A DNA stretch of 64,000 nucleotides, taken from NCBI GenBank assembly GCA_029777945.1, contig JAKORG010000036.1, positions 1 through 64,000 of the forward strand, written 5' to 3'. The notes under the pieces were generated by a model. The model was not told the origin of the DNA, made no database searches, and saw only the letters and a program-made list of their open reading frames with translations. The translations under genes and the position numbers were made by a program. This document shows positions 35,730 to 45,328 of this stretch, piece by piece. Position 1 is the stretch's first letter. Each line of letters opens with the position of its first letter. The DNA is from Deltaproteobacteria bacterium (GTDB lineage Bacteria; Desulfobacterota; Syntrophorhabdia; Syntrophorhabdales; Syntrophorhabdaceae).

Positions 35730-37748
35730 TTGTCCATTGACATATTTGAAAAAGATAGTAGAATAAATCTCTATCAGTCAATGGCTACACAGTTTATTAT
35801 CAAACAAAAAAAAGAACAGGGCTATAGGGATGAAACCATCTGCATAGGTGGTATATTTCCCTTGACAGGTTATCTTTCCTGGCTCGGCATATATAAAAAA
35901 AAGGCATCTGAACTAAAAGTAGATTTAATTAACAATGCCGGTGGTATAGATGGGAGGATGTTGAAACTCGTAATCTATGATGATTGTTCTTCAGAAGAGC
36001 AGGCAACAAAAGCAGCTGAGGAATTAATTTACAAACACAGGGCATCTGCTCTTATTGGAACAGGTTCTCTTCCAGTATCCCTTGCCGTTGCAAGGATTGC
36101 AAATAGAAACAGGATCCCTGCATTTCTCAATTCAGGTTATACCATAGATCCTGTTAAGGATTTATTTATCTTTAACACAGCCCACAAGACTGAATTTGCC
36201 CTTGCTTGTGCATTCCAGTATTTCTCCGAAATAGAAATTTCGAAAATCTCACTACTAATGCCATATGGTCCCCTTGGCGATGTAGGTTCCTGGCTTGCCA
36301 AACATCTTGCAAATCTATTCAATATTAGAATAGTGGGCGAAGAGAGATTTGACCTTAGCTCATTCGATATTAGAAGCCAGCTTGAAAGGATAAAGGAATT
36401 AAGACCTCAAGCAGTTTTCTCTTTTGTGACAGGGAGGCCTGCAGCATGGGTGGCAGGAAATATGGCAAACATGGGTTTCAAAATACCATTGTTGATATCC
36501 CACGGCAACGCAACACCATCCTTTCTCAAGATGATATCTTCCATACCCCTTAAGGTTATTGTGCCTTCAGGTAAATCCATGGCCCTTGATTCCATGACCC
36601 TTGACGACCCATCCATTAGAAAAATTATGGATTTTAATGCTTTGCATATGGCAAGGTTCAATGAGCCGGTAAACTATTATTCAGCAGAACAGGCCGATGC
36701 CATTGACCTTATTGTGACGGCATTTAGACTAACAGGAGGAAGACCGGATGGATTAAAGGATGCCATTGAATCAATAAAAAATTTTGTAGGTATGCAAGGT
36801 ATTTATAACCTCTCAAACATTGACCACTACGGGACAAGACCTGAAAGCATGGTGCTTTTATCCGTGCGCGATGGAAGGTGGTATCTTGAGAGGTCATTTT
36901 TACCCTTGACGAGCTTTAGTCATATTTATGATGATACCAGTAAGGGTTTGGTTCACAGGCTTGCCGGAATACTTCTTGCCCCATCAGCTTCTTTAGACAA
37001 AAAGTATGAAAAGGATCATATCTTGTTAAAAACCTCTATCATGGAAGAAGATGCCAAAGCTACAAGGATAGACTATGATTTTTTCAGGGATTATTATAGT
37101 TATAAGAAGGAATTAATAAAAGCGCTTTATGAAGAGGATGAAATAAAGGCAAGACAAAACCTGTATTGCCTTCTTTTATATTCATTAAACATGGATGAAG
37201 ACGAATCTTTTAGAGGTATGATTCTCGAGATATTCTGCATATTTTGTGATACTGCCATTGAGAAGGGTGTGGATATAGAAAAGATAGCAGAGTTTAGAAA
37301 GGTTTTTATGGAGAAATGGCAGACAATAAGGGAAAGAGACAGGCTCTGCCTTGTCCTTATAAGAGCCCTTTATTACACGATAGAGATGATAACAAGGATA
37401 GAATTTGCAGATTCGGGACTTTTTAAAAAGGTTATGTCCTATATAAAGAACCACTACAATGAAAACCTCAATGTGGAGAGAGTTGCCCGTCACGTATGTC
37501 TGAGCCCTTCATATTTAATCCATAGACTTAAGAAACAATTTGGTATGAATCTTACCGAATGTATAGCCATGGTAAGGATAGAGAATGCCAAAGCCCTCCT
37601 CAAATCCACTAACACATCCATTGGCGAAATAGCCCATGAGGTTGGATATCAGGACCAATGTTATTTTACAAAGGTTTTCAAAAAATATGCAGGATGTACA
37701 CCAAAGGAATACAGAAAAAGTCCTGTGAGGCATATCCCTTTTAGATAG
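35730..37748 (+). CDS. LivK-like sensor fused to AraC DNA-binding domain
   Basis: A 672-residue predicted one-component regulator. Residues about 35-395 align with the operon's own LivK protein over almost its whole length at roughly half identity. The same segments are conserved: IGGIFPLTGYLSWLG, FNTAHKTEFA, SHGNA and NFVGMQGIYN. There is no signal peptide. A helical linker (about 430-560) with a YSYKKELIKALYEEDEIKA stretch follows, as in YesN/PocR-type regulators. The last 100 residues are an AraC/XylS double helix-turn-helix (ESLN-like NLNVERVARHVCLSPSYL; IGEIAHEVGYQDQCYFTKVF). It presumably reads the intracellular level of the imported ligand and controls the operon. The start is TTG 35730, 2 bases after the previous stop; ATG 35781 is the alternative. 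Confidence 0.88.
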   Translation: MSIDIFEKDSRINLYQSMATQFIIKQKKEQGYRDETICIGGIFPLTGYLSWLGIYKKKASELKVDLINNAGGIDGRMLKLVIYDDCSSEEQATKAAEELIYKHRASALIGTGSLPVSLAVARIANRNRIPAFLNSGYTIDPVKDLFIFNTAHKTEFALACAFQYFSEIEISKISLLMPYGPLGDVGSWLAKHLANLFNIRIVGEERFDLSSFDIRSQLERIKELRPQAVFSFVTGRPAAWVAGNMANMGFKIPLLISHGNATPSFLKMISSIPLKVIVPSGKSMALDSMTLDDPSIRKIMDFNALHMARFNEPVNYYSAEQADAIDLIVTAFRLTGGRPDGLKDAIESIKNFVGMQGIYNLSNIDHYGTRPESMVLLSVRDGRWYLERSFLPLTSFSHIYDDTSKGLVHRLAGILLAPSASLDKKYEKDHILLKTSIMEEDAKATRIDYDFFRDYYSYKKELIKALYEEDEIKARQNLYCLLLYSLNMDEDESFRGMILEIFCIFCDTAIEKGVDIEKIAEFRKVFMEKWQTIRERDRLCLVLIRALYYTIEMITRIEFADSGLFKKVMSYIKNHYNENLNVERVARHVCLSPSYLIHRLKKQFGMNLTECIAMVRIENAKALLKSTNTSIGEIAHEVGYQDQCYFTKVFKKYAGCTPKEYRKSPVRHIPFR

Positions 37749-37761
37749 GCCAACTAAGTCC

Positions 37762-37790
37762 TTGACAAAATATGAGTTATTGGTTAATCT
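37762..37790 (+). promoter_or_regulatory. tRNA-Met promoter
   Basis: TTGACA (37762-37767), a 17-base spacer and TAATCT (37785-37790) place a transcription start within a few bases of the tRNA 5' end at 37800. The -10 box is weak. Confidence 0.55.
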
Positions 37791-37799
37791 ATTTGTCAC

Positions 37800-37872
37800 G
37801 GGCCCATAGCTCAGTTGGAAGAGCCACCGGCTCATAACCGGTAGGCCCCTGGTTCGAGCCCAGGTGGGCCCA
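37800..37872 (+). tRNA. tRNA-Met (CAT), elongator type
   Basis: The cloverleaf folds completely. The acceptor GGGCCCA (37800-37806) pairs with TGGGCCC (37865-37871), with discriminator A. The D stem is GCTC/GAGC, the anticodon stem ACCGG/CCGGT holds loop CTCATAA, and the T arm is CCTGG-TTCGAGC-CCAGG. CCA is not encoded. The CAT anticodon and a paired first base favour elongator Met; tRNA-Ile2 (lysidine) is the alternative. Confidence 0.93.
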
Positions 37873-37918
37873 ATTTAATAATTATGGAATGTTACTGTAA
37901 AAAAATAAAATTTTTAAT

Positions 37919-37955
37919 TTAAAGGGGGTGCTCCAAAAAGGTTCACCCCCTTTAA
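37919..37955 (+). terminator. Terminator-like 12-bp hairpin after tRNA-Met
   Basis: A perfect 12-bp stem (TTAAAGGGGGTG with CACCCCCTTTAA) surrounds a 13-base loop and is followed by TTTTA. It lies between tRNA-Met and the zinc-ribbon gene. The T-run is short, but the stem is strong. Confidence 0.6.
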
Positions 37956-37973
37956 TTTTATGGAGGTATTGCA

Positions 37974-38684
37974 TTGGAGCAAGAACTAAAGACCATCTAT
38001 GAAGTTCAGTTATTAGAATCAAATATCATCAATAACGAAAAAAAGAAATTGATAGGCCCAAAGAAAATAGAAGAGATGGACAGGGAGTTAGAAGAACTTA
38101 AAAAAAAGGCAGAAAAGGAAAAGGCAGTAATAGATGAACTCGAAAAAGAAAGAAGAAAGAAAGAGAAAGATCTTGGTGTGGAAAAGGATAGGATTAAGAA
38201 GATAGAAGCAAAATTGTATGAAGTTAAAACAAATAAAGAGTATCAAGCCCTCCTGAAAGAGATTGAAATGGCAAAAGAAGAAATAGATAAAACAGAGGAA
38301 GACATAATTATTCTTATGGATAGGACAGAAGACTTAAAAAAGGAATACGACAGTGTTCTTGAACATATGAAAAAAAGAGAAAATGAAATAAAGGTAGAGA
38401 AGGACAGGTTGTTAAATGAACTGGCAAATATAGATAAAACACTGGAAGAAATAAAAAAACAGAGAGATCAATTACTGAAAAATGTCAGCGAAGAGATAAG
38501 AAGTACATATCTAAATCTTATTGAGAAAAGGGAAGGTCTGGCTGTGGTGAATGTGAAAAACGGTGTATGTTTAGGCTGTTATATGAATATTCCCCCTCAG
38601 CTTTTCATAGAAGTCACAAAAAACAACAGACTCATTACTTGCCCCAGTTGCAATAGAATATTTTATTTTGTGGAAGACATCTAA
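37974..38684 (+). CDS. Coiled-coil protein with C4-type zinc ribbon
   Basis: A 236-residue protein made of a long, highly charged coiled-coil hairpin (about 1-180) and a C-terminal zinc ribbon with CLGCYM and ITCPSCNRIFYF, matching the zf-RING_7/CT398-like family (PF02591). It is found widely next to RNase H-like and Nif3 genes, with an unclear nucleic-acid or type III/flagellar-linked role. I choose TTG 37974 because GGAGG lies 7 bases upstream. The RNase H-like gene follows immediately. Confidence 0.88.
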   Translation: MEQELKTIYEVQLLESNIINNEKKKLIGPKKIEEMDRELEELKKKAEKEKAVIDELEKERRKKEKDLGVEKDRIKKIEAKLYEVKTNKEYQALLKEIEMAKEEIDKTEEDIIILMDRTEDLKKEYDSVLEHMKKRENEIKVEKDRLLNELANIDKTLEEIKKQRDQLLKNVSEEIRSTYLNLIEKREGLAVVNVKNGVCLGCYMNIPPQLFIEVTKNNRLITCPSCNRIFYFVEDI

Positions 38685-38685
38685 T

Positions 38686-39147
38686 TTGGAATGGCATGCC
38701 TATATTGACGGTGCCTCATCGGGAAATCCCGGTGAATCCGGCGCTGGTGTAGTTATTTACGCCCAGGATAAGATGATAAGCAAAGAAAGTCTCTATCTCG
38801 GTAGCATGACAAATAATATGGCCGAATATGAGGCGCTGCTTTATGTGTTGAATAAGGCAATAGATTATGGGATAGAAAATCTAAATGTCTATACTGATTC
38901 CCTTTTAGTTGCAAATCAGGTCTTAGGTATATATCGGGTTAAAAATCCAACTCTTCAGGGCTATATTTCAAAAATTAAAAAAATATTTGACAATTTTAAA
39001 CATTTTAGCATAAAATATATACCAAGAGAAAAAAATAGGATTGCAGATAGGCTTGCAAAAATGGCAATCAAAAATAGGGGTAGACGGGTGGCCGCTCCGC
39101 CTGGCGGAGAGGAAAGTCCGGGCATCACAGGGCAGGATGGTCCCTAA
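38686..39147 (+). CDS. RNase H-like (RVT_3) protein overlapping rnpB
   Basis: A 153-residue RNase HI-family protein expected to cut RNA in RNA-DNA hybrids. Catalytic acidic residues appear in order: Asp in YIDGASSGNPG, Glu in NNMAEYEALL, Asp in VYTDSLLVANQ and Asp in NRIADRLAKMA. Homologues normally end shortly after that last motif. Here no stop occurs until 39147, so the final two dozen codons (Gly/Pro-rich) lie inside the RNase P RNA gene. I choose TTG 38686 (EWHAYIDG), 1 base after the zinc-ribbon stop; TTG 38668 is the alternative. Confidence 0.83.
   Translation: MEWHAYIDGASSGNPGESGAGVVIYAQDKMISKESLYLGSMTNNMAEYEALLYVLNKAIDYGIENLNVYTDSLLVANQVLGIYRVKNPTLQGYISKIKKIFDNFKHFSIKYIPREKNRIADRLAKMAIKNRGRRVAAPPGGEESPGITGQDGP
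38987..39016 (+). promoter_or_regulatory. rnpB promoter inside the RNase H-like gene
   Basis: TTGACA (38987-38992), an 18-base spacer and TAAAAT (39011-39016) lie about 60 bases before the mature RNase P RNA. Transcription from here would give a short 5' leader. Confidence 0.5.
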
Positions 39148-39425
39148 TGGGGACTGGGGGTAACCCTAAGGAAAGTGCAACAGAAAATATACCGTCCCGC
39201 CTCAAGCGGGATAAGGGTGAAATGGTGAGGTAAGAGCTCACCAGCTCTGTGGCGACACAGAGGCTTGGCAAACCCCATCCGATGCAAGGCCAAAAAGGGG
39301 TCACGAAGTAGCGTGAGGGGATGGCCCGTCCCTTAACCCGAGTAGGCCGCTTAAGGTTCAGGGCAATCTGAACCGATAGAGAAATGGCCACCGAACACAG
39401 AACTCGGCTTATAGTTTACCCCTAT
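39074..39425 (+). ncRNA. rnpB: RNase P RNA (bacterial type A)
   Basis: This is the catalytic RNA that trims tRNA 5' ends. Conserved blocks are GAGGAAAGTCCGGGC near the 5' end, ACAGAAAATATACCG, and GAACACAGAACTCGGCTTAT near the 3' end. The ends are set by the P1 helix: ATAGGGGTA (39074-39082) pairs with TACCCCTAT (39417-39425). The length of about 350 bases is typical. The first 74 bases are also the end of the RNase H-like coding frame. Confidence 0.95.
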
Positions 39426-39522
39426 TTGTTTTAAAAGGCGTTCTAAAAGTCTCAAAAAAGTTTAAAACAAGAAGAGATACAGAATTTAGTTAACGATTCA
39501 AAAATTAAAGAGAAAATAGAGG

Positions 39523-41157
39523 ATGGATAAAAAACATATCATTATCTTAATTCTAATGTTCTGGATATTTTTTTTTAATGCTCTTGGGGGATATTCTTTA
39601 AAAGAGCCTGATGAGGGAAGATATGCAGAGATTCCCAGGGAGATGCTCGAATCCGGCGATTTTGTCGTGCCAAGATTGAATTATGTAAGATATTTTGAAA
39701 AGCCACCACTTTTTTACTGGACTGTAGCGGGCTTTTATAAATTATTCGGCATAAACCAATGGTCTTTCCGCCTTCCCTGTGCGTTATCCGCTTTTTTTTG
39801 CGCAATGGTTATATACATATTTACAAAGCGGTGGTTTGGTGAAATAACTGCATTTTACTCTACAGCGATTCTAATCTCTTCCTTTGGCTTTTTTTCCATG
39901 GCAAGGATAGTAACCCTTGATATGTTTTTTACCCTCTGGCTTACATGCTCTATTGTATTTTTTTATGAATTTTATAGAAAAAAAAGGCCTTATTTTATTT
40001 ATCTATTCTATGTTTTTCTCGCACTTGCTACCCTGACAAAAGGGATTGTAGTTCCCATTTTGGTGGGCTTAACTGTTTTTATATTTTTGATAACAGAAAA
40101 AAGGTTATCTTTTTTAAAAGAAATTAAGCTAATAAAGGGTATTTTTGTGTATCTTGTTGTAACGGCCCCCTGGTTTATTGCAATTTCTTTAAAGGAAAGG
40201 GAGTTTTTTTATTTCTTCTTTATTGATCAACATTTTCTCAGGTTTTTAACCCCAAAGCACAAAAGGACCGGGAGTATTTTTTATTTTATTCCAGTGCTTT
40301 TTGGAGGGTTATTCCCATAGTCGTTTTTTATTCCAAGGGCTGTTAAGTCTTTATGGATGATAAAGGAATTGAGGCTTTTTTTTATATGGAGCACGGTAGT
40401 TTTTTTGTTTTTCACCATATCCAGCTCAAAGCTTCCACCTTACATATTACCGATTTTTCCGGCCATTTCCATTGTGATGGGTTTTTTGTTTTCTAAAAAC
40501 GGGGGGCATCCAGTAAGAAAAAAATGGGAAATTTTATTATATCTTGTATTCTTTATTATCATTATCTTCGTTTCTTTTAACTTAAATACCGATGTGTTTT
40601 ACAAATGGGCATCTCTTATCTCTAAAACCGCACCTGCTGTTATGATTGAACTAAAGGTATTTTTTATTTTAGTAGCTATCCTTTCAGCTGTTGTATCTTT
40701 TTTTATGATTATATACTTCAAATCACTGGATTATAGAAAAATCTTTATCTTACTTACCTGTTTTTCTTTGAGTTTTGTTACTGTCCTTTTGTCCCAAAGG
40801 GATATCATTGACAGATTAAATACTACTAAGGGCATTGCGAATATTATAAATGCAAAAAGGTCAAAGGATGATCTGATAATAAACTACGGTTCCTTTGATC
40901 AGACTCTGTTGTTTTATACCAGACAGAGGCTCTTTATTGCCTCCTATAGAGGAGAACTCGATTTTGGAGCCCGCTACGAAGATGCAAAGGATTACTTTAT
41001 AAGCGACGGTGAATTTGTAAATATATTAAATTCTGAAAAAAGGGTATTTTGCGTTGTAAAAGAAAAAAGATTAAACCATATAAGGGAGAAATTGTTCAAA
41101 AATATATACGCCATTGAATGTTTAGAGGAAAGGTGTGTTTTTACAAATATGCAATAA
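39523..41157 (+). pseudogene. ArnT/PMT-type glycosyltransferase with in-frame TAG
   Basis: A 544-codon frame for a multi-helix GT83-like glycosyltransferase that would move a sugar from a polyprenyl phosphate donor onto lipid A or another envelope acceptor. The catalytic loop LKEPDEGRYAEIPREML (D30, E31) is intact, as are about 11 membrane helices. One TAG (40318-40320, codon 266) interrupts it: LFGGLFP-TAG-SFFIPRAV. In this family that position is a conserved Trp (PWS). The frame continues undamaged to 41157. It is a recent nonsense change, a suppressed codon or an error. The gene stands alone between rnpB and a GNAT gene. Confidence 0.78.
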
Positions 41158-41297
41158 AAGTAAAAAATTTTAATGAATAAAAAGGATATCCTAAGTCCTG
41201 TGTTTTTTAATGGACAAGTAATTTTTTTCACAAAATGTCAGTTAAAAAGTTGAATTAATTTTTTTCCTATGTTAAAAAAAATATAAGAGGATAGGAG

Positions 41298-41750
41298 ATG
41301 AACAGTTTTTTAGACAAATTGGAAATAAGATTAATGAGAGAAGACGACCTTGACGCCATTGTGAATATAGATACAAAGGTGCTTGGGGAATCAAGACATG
41401 ATTACTGGGTCACAAAGATTATAAAGCAGGCAGAGGCAAGACCTCCTGATGCATCCCTTGTGGCAGAAATAGATGGAAAAGTCGTTGGTTTTATCCTCGG
41501 AGAGGTGAGCGGTTGGGAATTTAAGGTTCCCAATAATATAGGCTGGATAGACACCATAGGGATAGACCCAGACTATCAGAACAGGGGGATAGCAAAGGTG
41601 CTCGCAAATGCCCTTGTGGAGAATCTCAAAAGATATGGCGTTGATACAATTTACACCCTTGTCAACTGGAATGATTGGGATTTACTGCAGTTTTTCCATG
41701 CCATGGGGTTTACAAGGGGTGATATGATAAACCTCGTTTTAAAGGTATAA
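41298..41750 (+). CDS. GNAT-family N-acetyltransferase
   Basis: A 150-residue Gcn5-related acetyltransferase. The acetyl-CoA-binding motif A reads TIGIDPDYQNRGIAKVLANA (about 92-111) and the N-terminal IRLMREDDLDAIVNID is typical. RimI-like protein acetylation and small-molecule acetylation are both possible. The ATG at 41298 follows AGGATAGGAG. A 54-residue membrane protein follows 32 bases downstream. Confidence 0.88.
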   Translation: MNSFLDKLEIRLMREDDLDAIVNIDTKVLGESRHDYWVTKIIKQAEARPPDASLVAEIDGKVVGFILGEVSGWEFKVPNNIGWIDTIGIDPDYQNRGIAKVLANALVENLKRYGVDTIYTLVNWNDWDLLQFFHAMGFTRGDMINLVLKV

Positions 41751-41782
41751 TTCCCTTTAAAATTTATTGGACATTTATTATT

Positions 41783-41947
41783 GTGGATAAAAAAGACAGT
41801 GTTCAGTCAGACAAAAAAGAGAAAATCTCCGGCCTTGATATTGTGAGGGCAGCAACAATAATAATTGTCTTCGGAATCCCCCTTTTTGTAAGCGTTGTTA
41901 CCCTGTGTGGTTATTGTATAAAGAAGATTACAAACCTTAAAAAATAA
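41783..41947 (+). CDS. Small single-helix membrane protein
   Basis: A 54-residue frame starting at GTG 41783. It has a charged N-terminus (VDKKDSVQSDKKEKISGLD), one hydrophobic helix (about 22-45, ATIIIVFGIPLFVSVVTLCG) and a basic end (KKITNLKK). This is the profile of a real small inner-membrane protein. No clear ribosome-binding site is seen; the GTG start and location after the GNAT gene suggest coupled expression. The function is unknown. Confidence 0.55.
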   Translation: MDKKDSVQSDKKEKISGLDIVRAATIIIVFGIPLFVSVVTLCGYCIKKITNLKK

Positions 41948-41972
41948 AAAAGTCCCTGTATAAATTTAAAAC

Positions 41973-42050
41973 TGGCGCGCCCGACAGGATTTGAACCTGC
42001 GGCTTTTGGCTCCGGAGGCCAACGCTCTATCCATTCTGAGCTACGGGCGC
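41973..42050 (-). tRNA. tRNA-Arg (CCG)
   Basis: On the minus strand the acceptor GCGCCCG pairs with CGGGCGC. The D stem is GCTC/GAGC, the anticodon stem TTGGC/GCCAA encloses CTCCGGA (anticodon CCG), and the T arm is GCAGG-TTCAAAT-CCTGT. The 3' CCA is encoded, unlike in the tRNA-Met of this window. It lies 28 bases after the SAM-hydrolase gene and has no clear promoter of its own, so it may be co-transcribed. Confidence 0.95.
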
Positions 42051-42078
42051 CTAAAATACCACAAAAAATATTAAATTT

Positions 42079-42858
42079 TTAAAGAATCTTTATAATAACC
42101 TCATCACCTTTCCAGATACCCAGTTTATCCTTAATGCTTCCTTTATAATAAGCGAACTCGAGATATCCTGAACTGCCAATTAGACAACTGAATTCACCTT
42201 CAAAATAGGTTTTTTTTATATTTTTAAACTCTTTTTTTCCTACACTGACTTTAAATCCCCTATCTTTTATAAATCCGTCAAGGGTTTTTTCATCTATATT
42301 TGTTATGGCGTTTCCAAATCTATCGAACCTTACTATCTCACCGTAGATAATATCAGTATATATAAGGGGAAAGCAGTTTTCCAGTATCGTAAACTTCTCA
42401 ATTTTTTCTCCCAAAGAGGCAATGGGAATTCCTTTGGATAAATGGGCTGCTACAGGAGAAAACACATCCCTACCGTGAAATGTATTGCTTATTCTGGGCA
42501 ACATAAATGCCCTGTTTTCAATATGGTATATCTCTGCCTTATCGTCTAATACCAGGGTAAATATCCCGTTATCAGGGCCTATAAAGATATGGCCATTGTG
42601 CTCACAAACTAAAGGTCTTCTTTTGCCACCAACTTCAGGATCAACTATGGCAACATGTATAGTGCCATAAGGAAAATATTGATAATATTCCTTTAAAACA
42701 AAAGCAGCCTCACGGATGTCCTGGGGTTCTATTTCATGGGTTATATCTATAATCTTTACGCAGGGATTTATGGATAATATAACGCCTTTCATCTGACCCA
42801 CATAGGAGTCTTTTGTGCTGAAGTCTGTTAGAAGTGTTATTATCCTTTCTTCGTTCAT
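42079..42858 (-). CDS. S-adenosylmethionine hydrolase (adenosine-forming)
   Basis: A 259-residue protein of the SAM hydroxide adenosyltransferase family (PF01887, DUF62), which hydrolyses SAM to adenosine and methionine. It has LLTDFSTKDSYVGQMKGVI (8-26), the DITHEI motif and FPYGTIHVAIVDPEVGG. It lacks the extra loop of the fluorinase/chlorinase branch as far as can be seen. It is the last gene of gatB-mtnA-SAM hydrolase, overlapping mtnA by 4 bases, a sensible pairing because MtnA recycles another SAM by-product. Confidence 0.87.
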   Translation of the reverse strand: MNEERIITLLTDFSTKDSYVGQMKGVILSINPCVKIIDITHEIEPQDIREAAFVLKEYYQYFPYGTIHVAIVDPEVGGKRRPLVCEHNGHIFIGPDNGIFTLVLDDKAEIYHIENRAFMLPRISNTFHGRDVFSPVAAHLSKGIPIASLGEKIEKFTILENCFPLIYTDIIYGEIVRFDRFGNAITNIDEKTLDGFIKDRGFKVSVGKKEFKNIKKTYFEGEFSCLIGSSGYLEFAYYKGSIKDKLGIWKGDEVIIKIL

Positions 42859-43883
42859 GGAAAAAGCATTTTTATATATCTTTTAAAGGGTCTTTTAATG
42901 ATACCCCTTTCTGTAACAAATGCTGAGATGTATCTGTGGTCTGTTATATCAAAGGAATAATACCTTGCCTTTATTTTTTTCAGGGTAATAGGTAAGCCTC
43001 TAAAGTTTTTTACTTCGTTGCCATCACGCTCCTCAATTGGAATTAAGTTACCACTTTCTATTTCAGGGTCAAAGGTAGAAACAGGGGCAGCCACATAAAA
43101 GGGTATGTTATGTGCCTTTGCACATAGGGCTATCATAAAAGTCCCTACCTTGTTTGCCGTATCACCGTTTAATGCAATCCTATCTGCACCCACTATTACC
43201 TTATCTATTAACTTTTTATGAAAGAGGATGCCCACATGGTTATCTGGAACAACCTCTACATGGATCCCTTCATTATATAATTCCCATGCCGTTAATCTTG
43301 CGCCCTGGAAATATGGCCTCGTCTCTGTGGCAAAGACCTTTATCTTTTTACCTGATTCATGGGCTGCCTTTATTACACCTAAAGCAGTGCCGTATCCGCC
43401 CATGGCAAGGCTTCCAGCATTACAGTGGGTAAGTATACAGTCTTTGTCTTTTATGAGTTCAGCGCCAAAGAGTGAGATCATCCTATTGTTTTCAATATCT
43501 TCCACGTGGATGGCCACTGCCTCTTCGAGCATTGATGCTTCAATATCTTGCTTTTCTTTGTATTTATCGTAAGCCCTTTCCATCCTTTTAATTGCCCATA
43601 ATAGATTTACTGCAGTGGGTCTTGTATTCAGAAGGGCTTTAGATATCCTTTTTATTTCCTTTTCATTTAAAAAACCTTTATTTTTCAATATCTCCTTTAT
43701 ACCGAGAACAAAACCATAGGCAGCTACTATGCCTATTAAAGGCGCTCCCCTTATTACCATGTTTTTTATAGCATATCTCGTATCCTCTAAAGTGTTACAT
43801 CGAACATAGACCTTTTTAAAAGGCAGTTCTCTCTGGTCAAGGAGATATAATGAATCGCCTTTCCAGTAAATGTGTTTTGTCAA
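42855..43883 (-). CDS. mtnA: S-methyl-5-thioribose-1-phosphate isomerase
   Basis: A 342-residue MtnA of the methionine salvage pathway, converting methylthioribose-1-phosphate to methylthioribulose-1-phosphate; in some anaerobes it serves the DHAP shunt instead. The eIF2B-like fold carries [20 protein letters not shown] with the catalytic Cys (about 155) and [18 protein letters not shown] with the catalytic Asp (about 235). It overlaps gatB and the SAM hydrolase by 4 bases each. No other salvage gene is in the window. Confidence 0.93.
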   Translation of the reverse strand: MTKHIYWKGDSLYLLDQRELPFKKVYVRCNTLEDTRYAIKNMVIRGAPLIGIVAAYGFVLGIKEILKNKGFLNEKEIKRISKALLNTRPTAVNLLWAIKRMERAYDKYKEKQDIEASMLEEAVAIHVEDIENNRMISLFGAELIKDKDCILTHCNAGSLAMGGYGTALGVIKAAHESGKKIKVFATETRPYFQGARLTAWELYNEGIHVEVVPDNHVGILFHKKLIDKVIVGADRIALNGDTANKVGTFMIALCAKAHNIPFYVAAPVSTFDPEIESGNLIPIEERDGNEVKNFRGLPITLKKIKARYYSFDITDHRYISAFVTERGIIKRPFKRYIKMLFP

Positions 43884-45328
43884 CCCTTTAGCCTCTTTAA
43901 AAGAAGTTCATTTAATACCTTTGGATTTGCCTTTCCCTTTGTCTCCTTCATAACCTGACCCACAAAAAATCCGAGGAGTTTTTCCTTTCCTGCCCTGAAT
44001 TCTTCAACTTCTTTTGGAAATTTTGAGAGTATCTCATCAATTTTAGCCCCGATTGCAGATTCATCTGTTATCTGTGTAAGACCCTTTTCATAAACGAGCT
44101 CTTTAGGAGAAATATCCCTTTCACAAAGTTCAGGAAAAATGTCTTTTCCTATCTTTATGCTTATGGTGCCATCCTTTATAATGGATAAAAGTTCGGCAAA
44201 TCTCTCTGGTGTTATGGGAGGGTTATTGGGTTGTAAATTCCTTTCCTTTAGCTCCCTTAAGAGTTCTGTCATGATCCAGTTGCTTACAGTCTTTGGTTCC
44301 GGGAATCTCTTTACAGTTTCTTCAAAATAATCAGCAAGGTATCTGTCAGAGACAAGGATCTCCACATCGTATCTCGGCAGGCCATAATCTTTTATAAATC
44401 TTTCCATCTTTTCAAAAGGTAGTTCAGGTAGTTCTTGCCTTATCTTTTTAATCCAGGCATCATCTATGATGAGAGGTAAAAGGTCAGGTTCAGGGAAATA
44501 CCTGTAGTCATGTGCCTCTTCTTTTCCCCTCATGGAATAAGTAATGCCCTGGTCTACATTGAAAAGCCTTGTTTCCTGAACAACCTCTTGCCCGCTTTTT
44601 ATAATCTCTATCTGTCTTTTTATCTCGTAATCGAGGGACTTTTCTATGTATTTGAAGGAGTTTAGATTCTTCAACTCTGTCCTTGTGCCGAATTCTTGGG
44701 TGCCCCTTTTTCTTACAGATACGTTTGCATCACACCTGAAGCTACCTTCCTCCATATTCCCATCACAAATCTCAAGATAAATTAGACAATCCCTGAGCAT
44801 TTTTAAATATTGGACAGCCTCTTGTGGTGTTCTTATGTCAGGTTCACTTACAATCTCAAGCAAGGGTATACTGGATCTATTATAATCTACAAGGCTGTAT
44901 GTGCTTGCCTCAATTGTTGATTCATGGACAAGTTTGCCCGCATCCTCTTCCATGTGTATCCTTTTTATGCGTATTCTTTTCTTTTCATTATTTACCGTTA
45001 TATCAAGATAACCGTTCTCACATATGGGTTCCTCGTATTGACTTATCTGATATCCTTTCGGTAAGTCAGGATAATAATAGTTTTTTCTTGCAAAGATGCT
45101 TCTTCTGTTTATGGTGCAATTTAAAGCAAGACCGAGCTTTATGGCAAAATCTACTACCTTTTTGTTGAGAACAGGCAGTGCCCCTGGAAGGCCCATACAG
45201 GTGGGGCATGTATGACTGTTTGGTTCTGCACCGAATTCTGTGGAGCAACTGCAGAAGAGTTTGCTTTTTGTAAGTAGGTGCGCATGCACCTCTAAACCTA
45301 TTACACCCTCAAAATCATCGTAACCCAC
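43880..45328 (-). CDS. gatB: Asp/Glu-tRNA amidotransferase subunit B
   Basis: A 482-residue GatB, which phosphorylates Glu- or Asp-tRNA for transamidation to Gln- or Asn-tRNA. The start [20 protein letters not shown] and the zinc-site [19 protein letters not shown] are diagnostic. The GatB/YqeY tail ends in [20 protein letters not shown]. Subunits GatA and GatC are not in the window. It is the first gene of a three-gene overlapping operon. Confidence 0.95.
   Translation of the reverse strand: MGYDDFEGVIGLEVHAHLLTKSKLFCSCSTEFGAEPNSHTCPTCMGLPGALPVLNKKVVDFAIKLGLALNCTINRRSIFARKNYYYPDLPKGYQISQYEEPICENGYLDITVNNEKKRIRIKRIHMEEDAGKLVHESTIEASTYSLVDYNRSSIPLLEIVSEPDIRTPQEAVQYLKMLRDCLIYLEICDGNMEEGSFRCDANVSVRKRGTQEFGTRTELKNLNSFKYIEKSLDYEIKRQIEIIKSGQEVVQETRLFNVDQGITYSMRGKEEAHDYRYFPEPDLLPLIIDDAWIKKIRQELPELPFEKMERFIKDYGLPRYDVEILVSDRYLADYFEETVKRFPEPKTVSNWIMTELLRELKERNLQPNNPPITPERFAELLSIIKDGTISIKIGKDIFPELCERDISPKELVYEKGLTQITDESAIGAKIDEILSKFPKEVEEFRAGKEKLLGFFVGQVMKETKGKANPKVLNELLLKRLKG

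Noticed and set aside
39125-39391. Minus-strand 88-codon frame across rnpB
   Set aside because: It lies entirely within the structured RNase P RNA and has no family signature.
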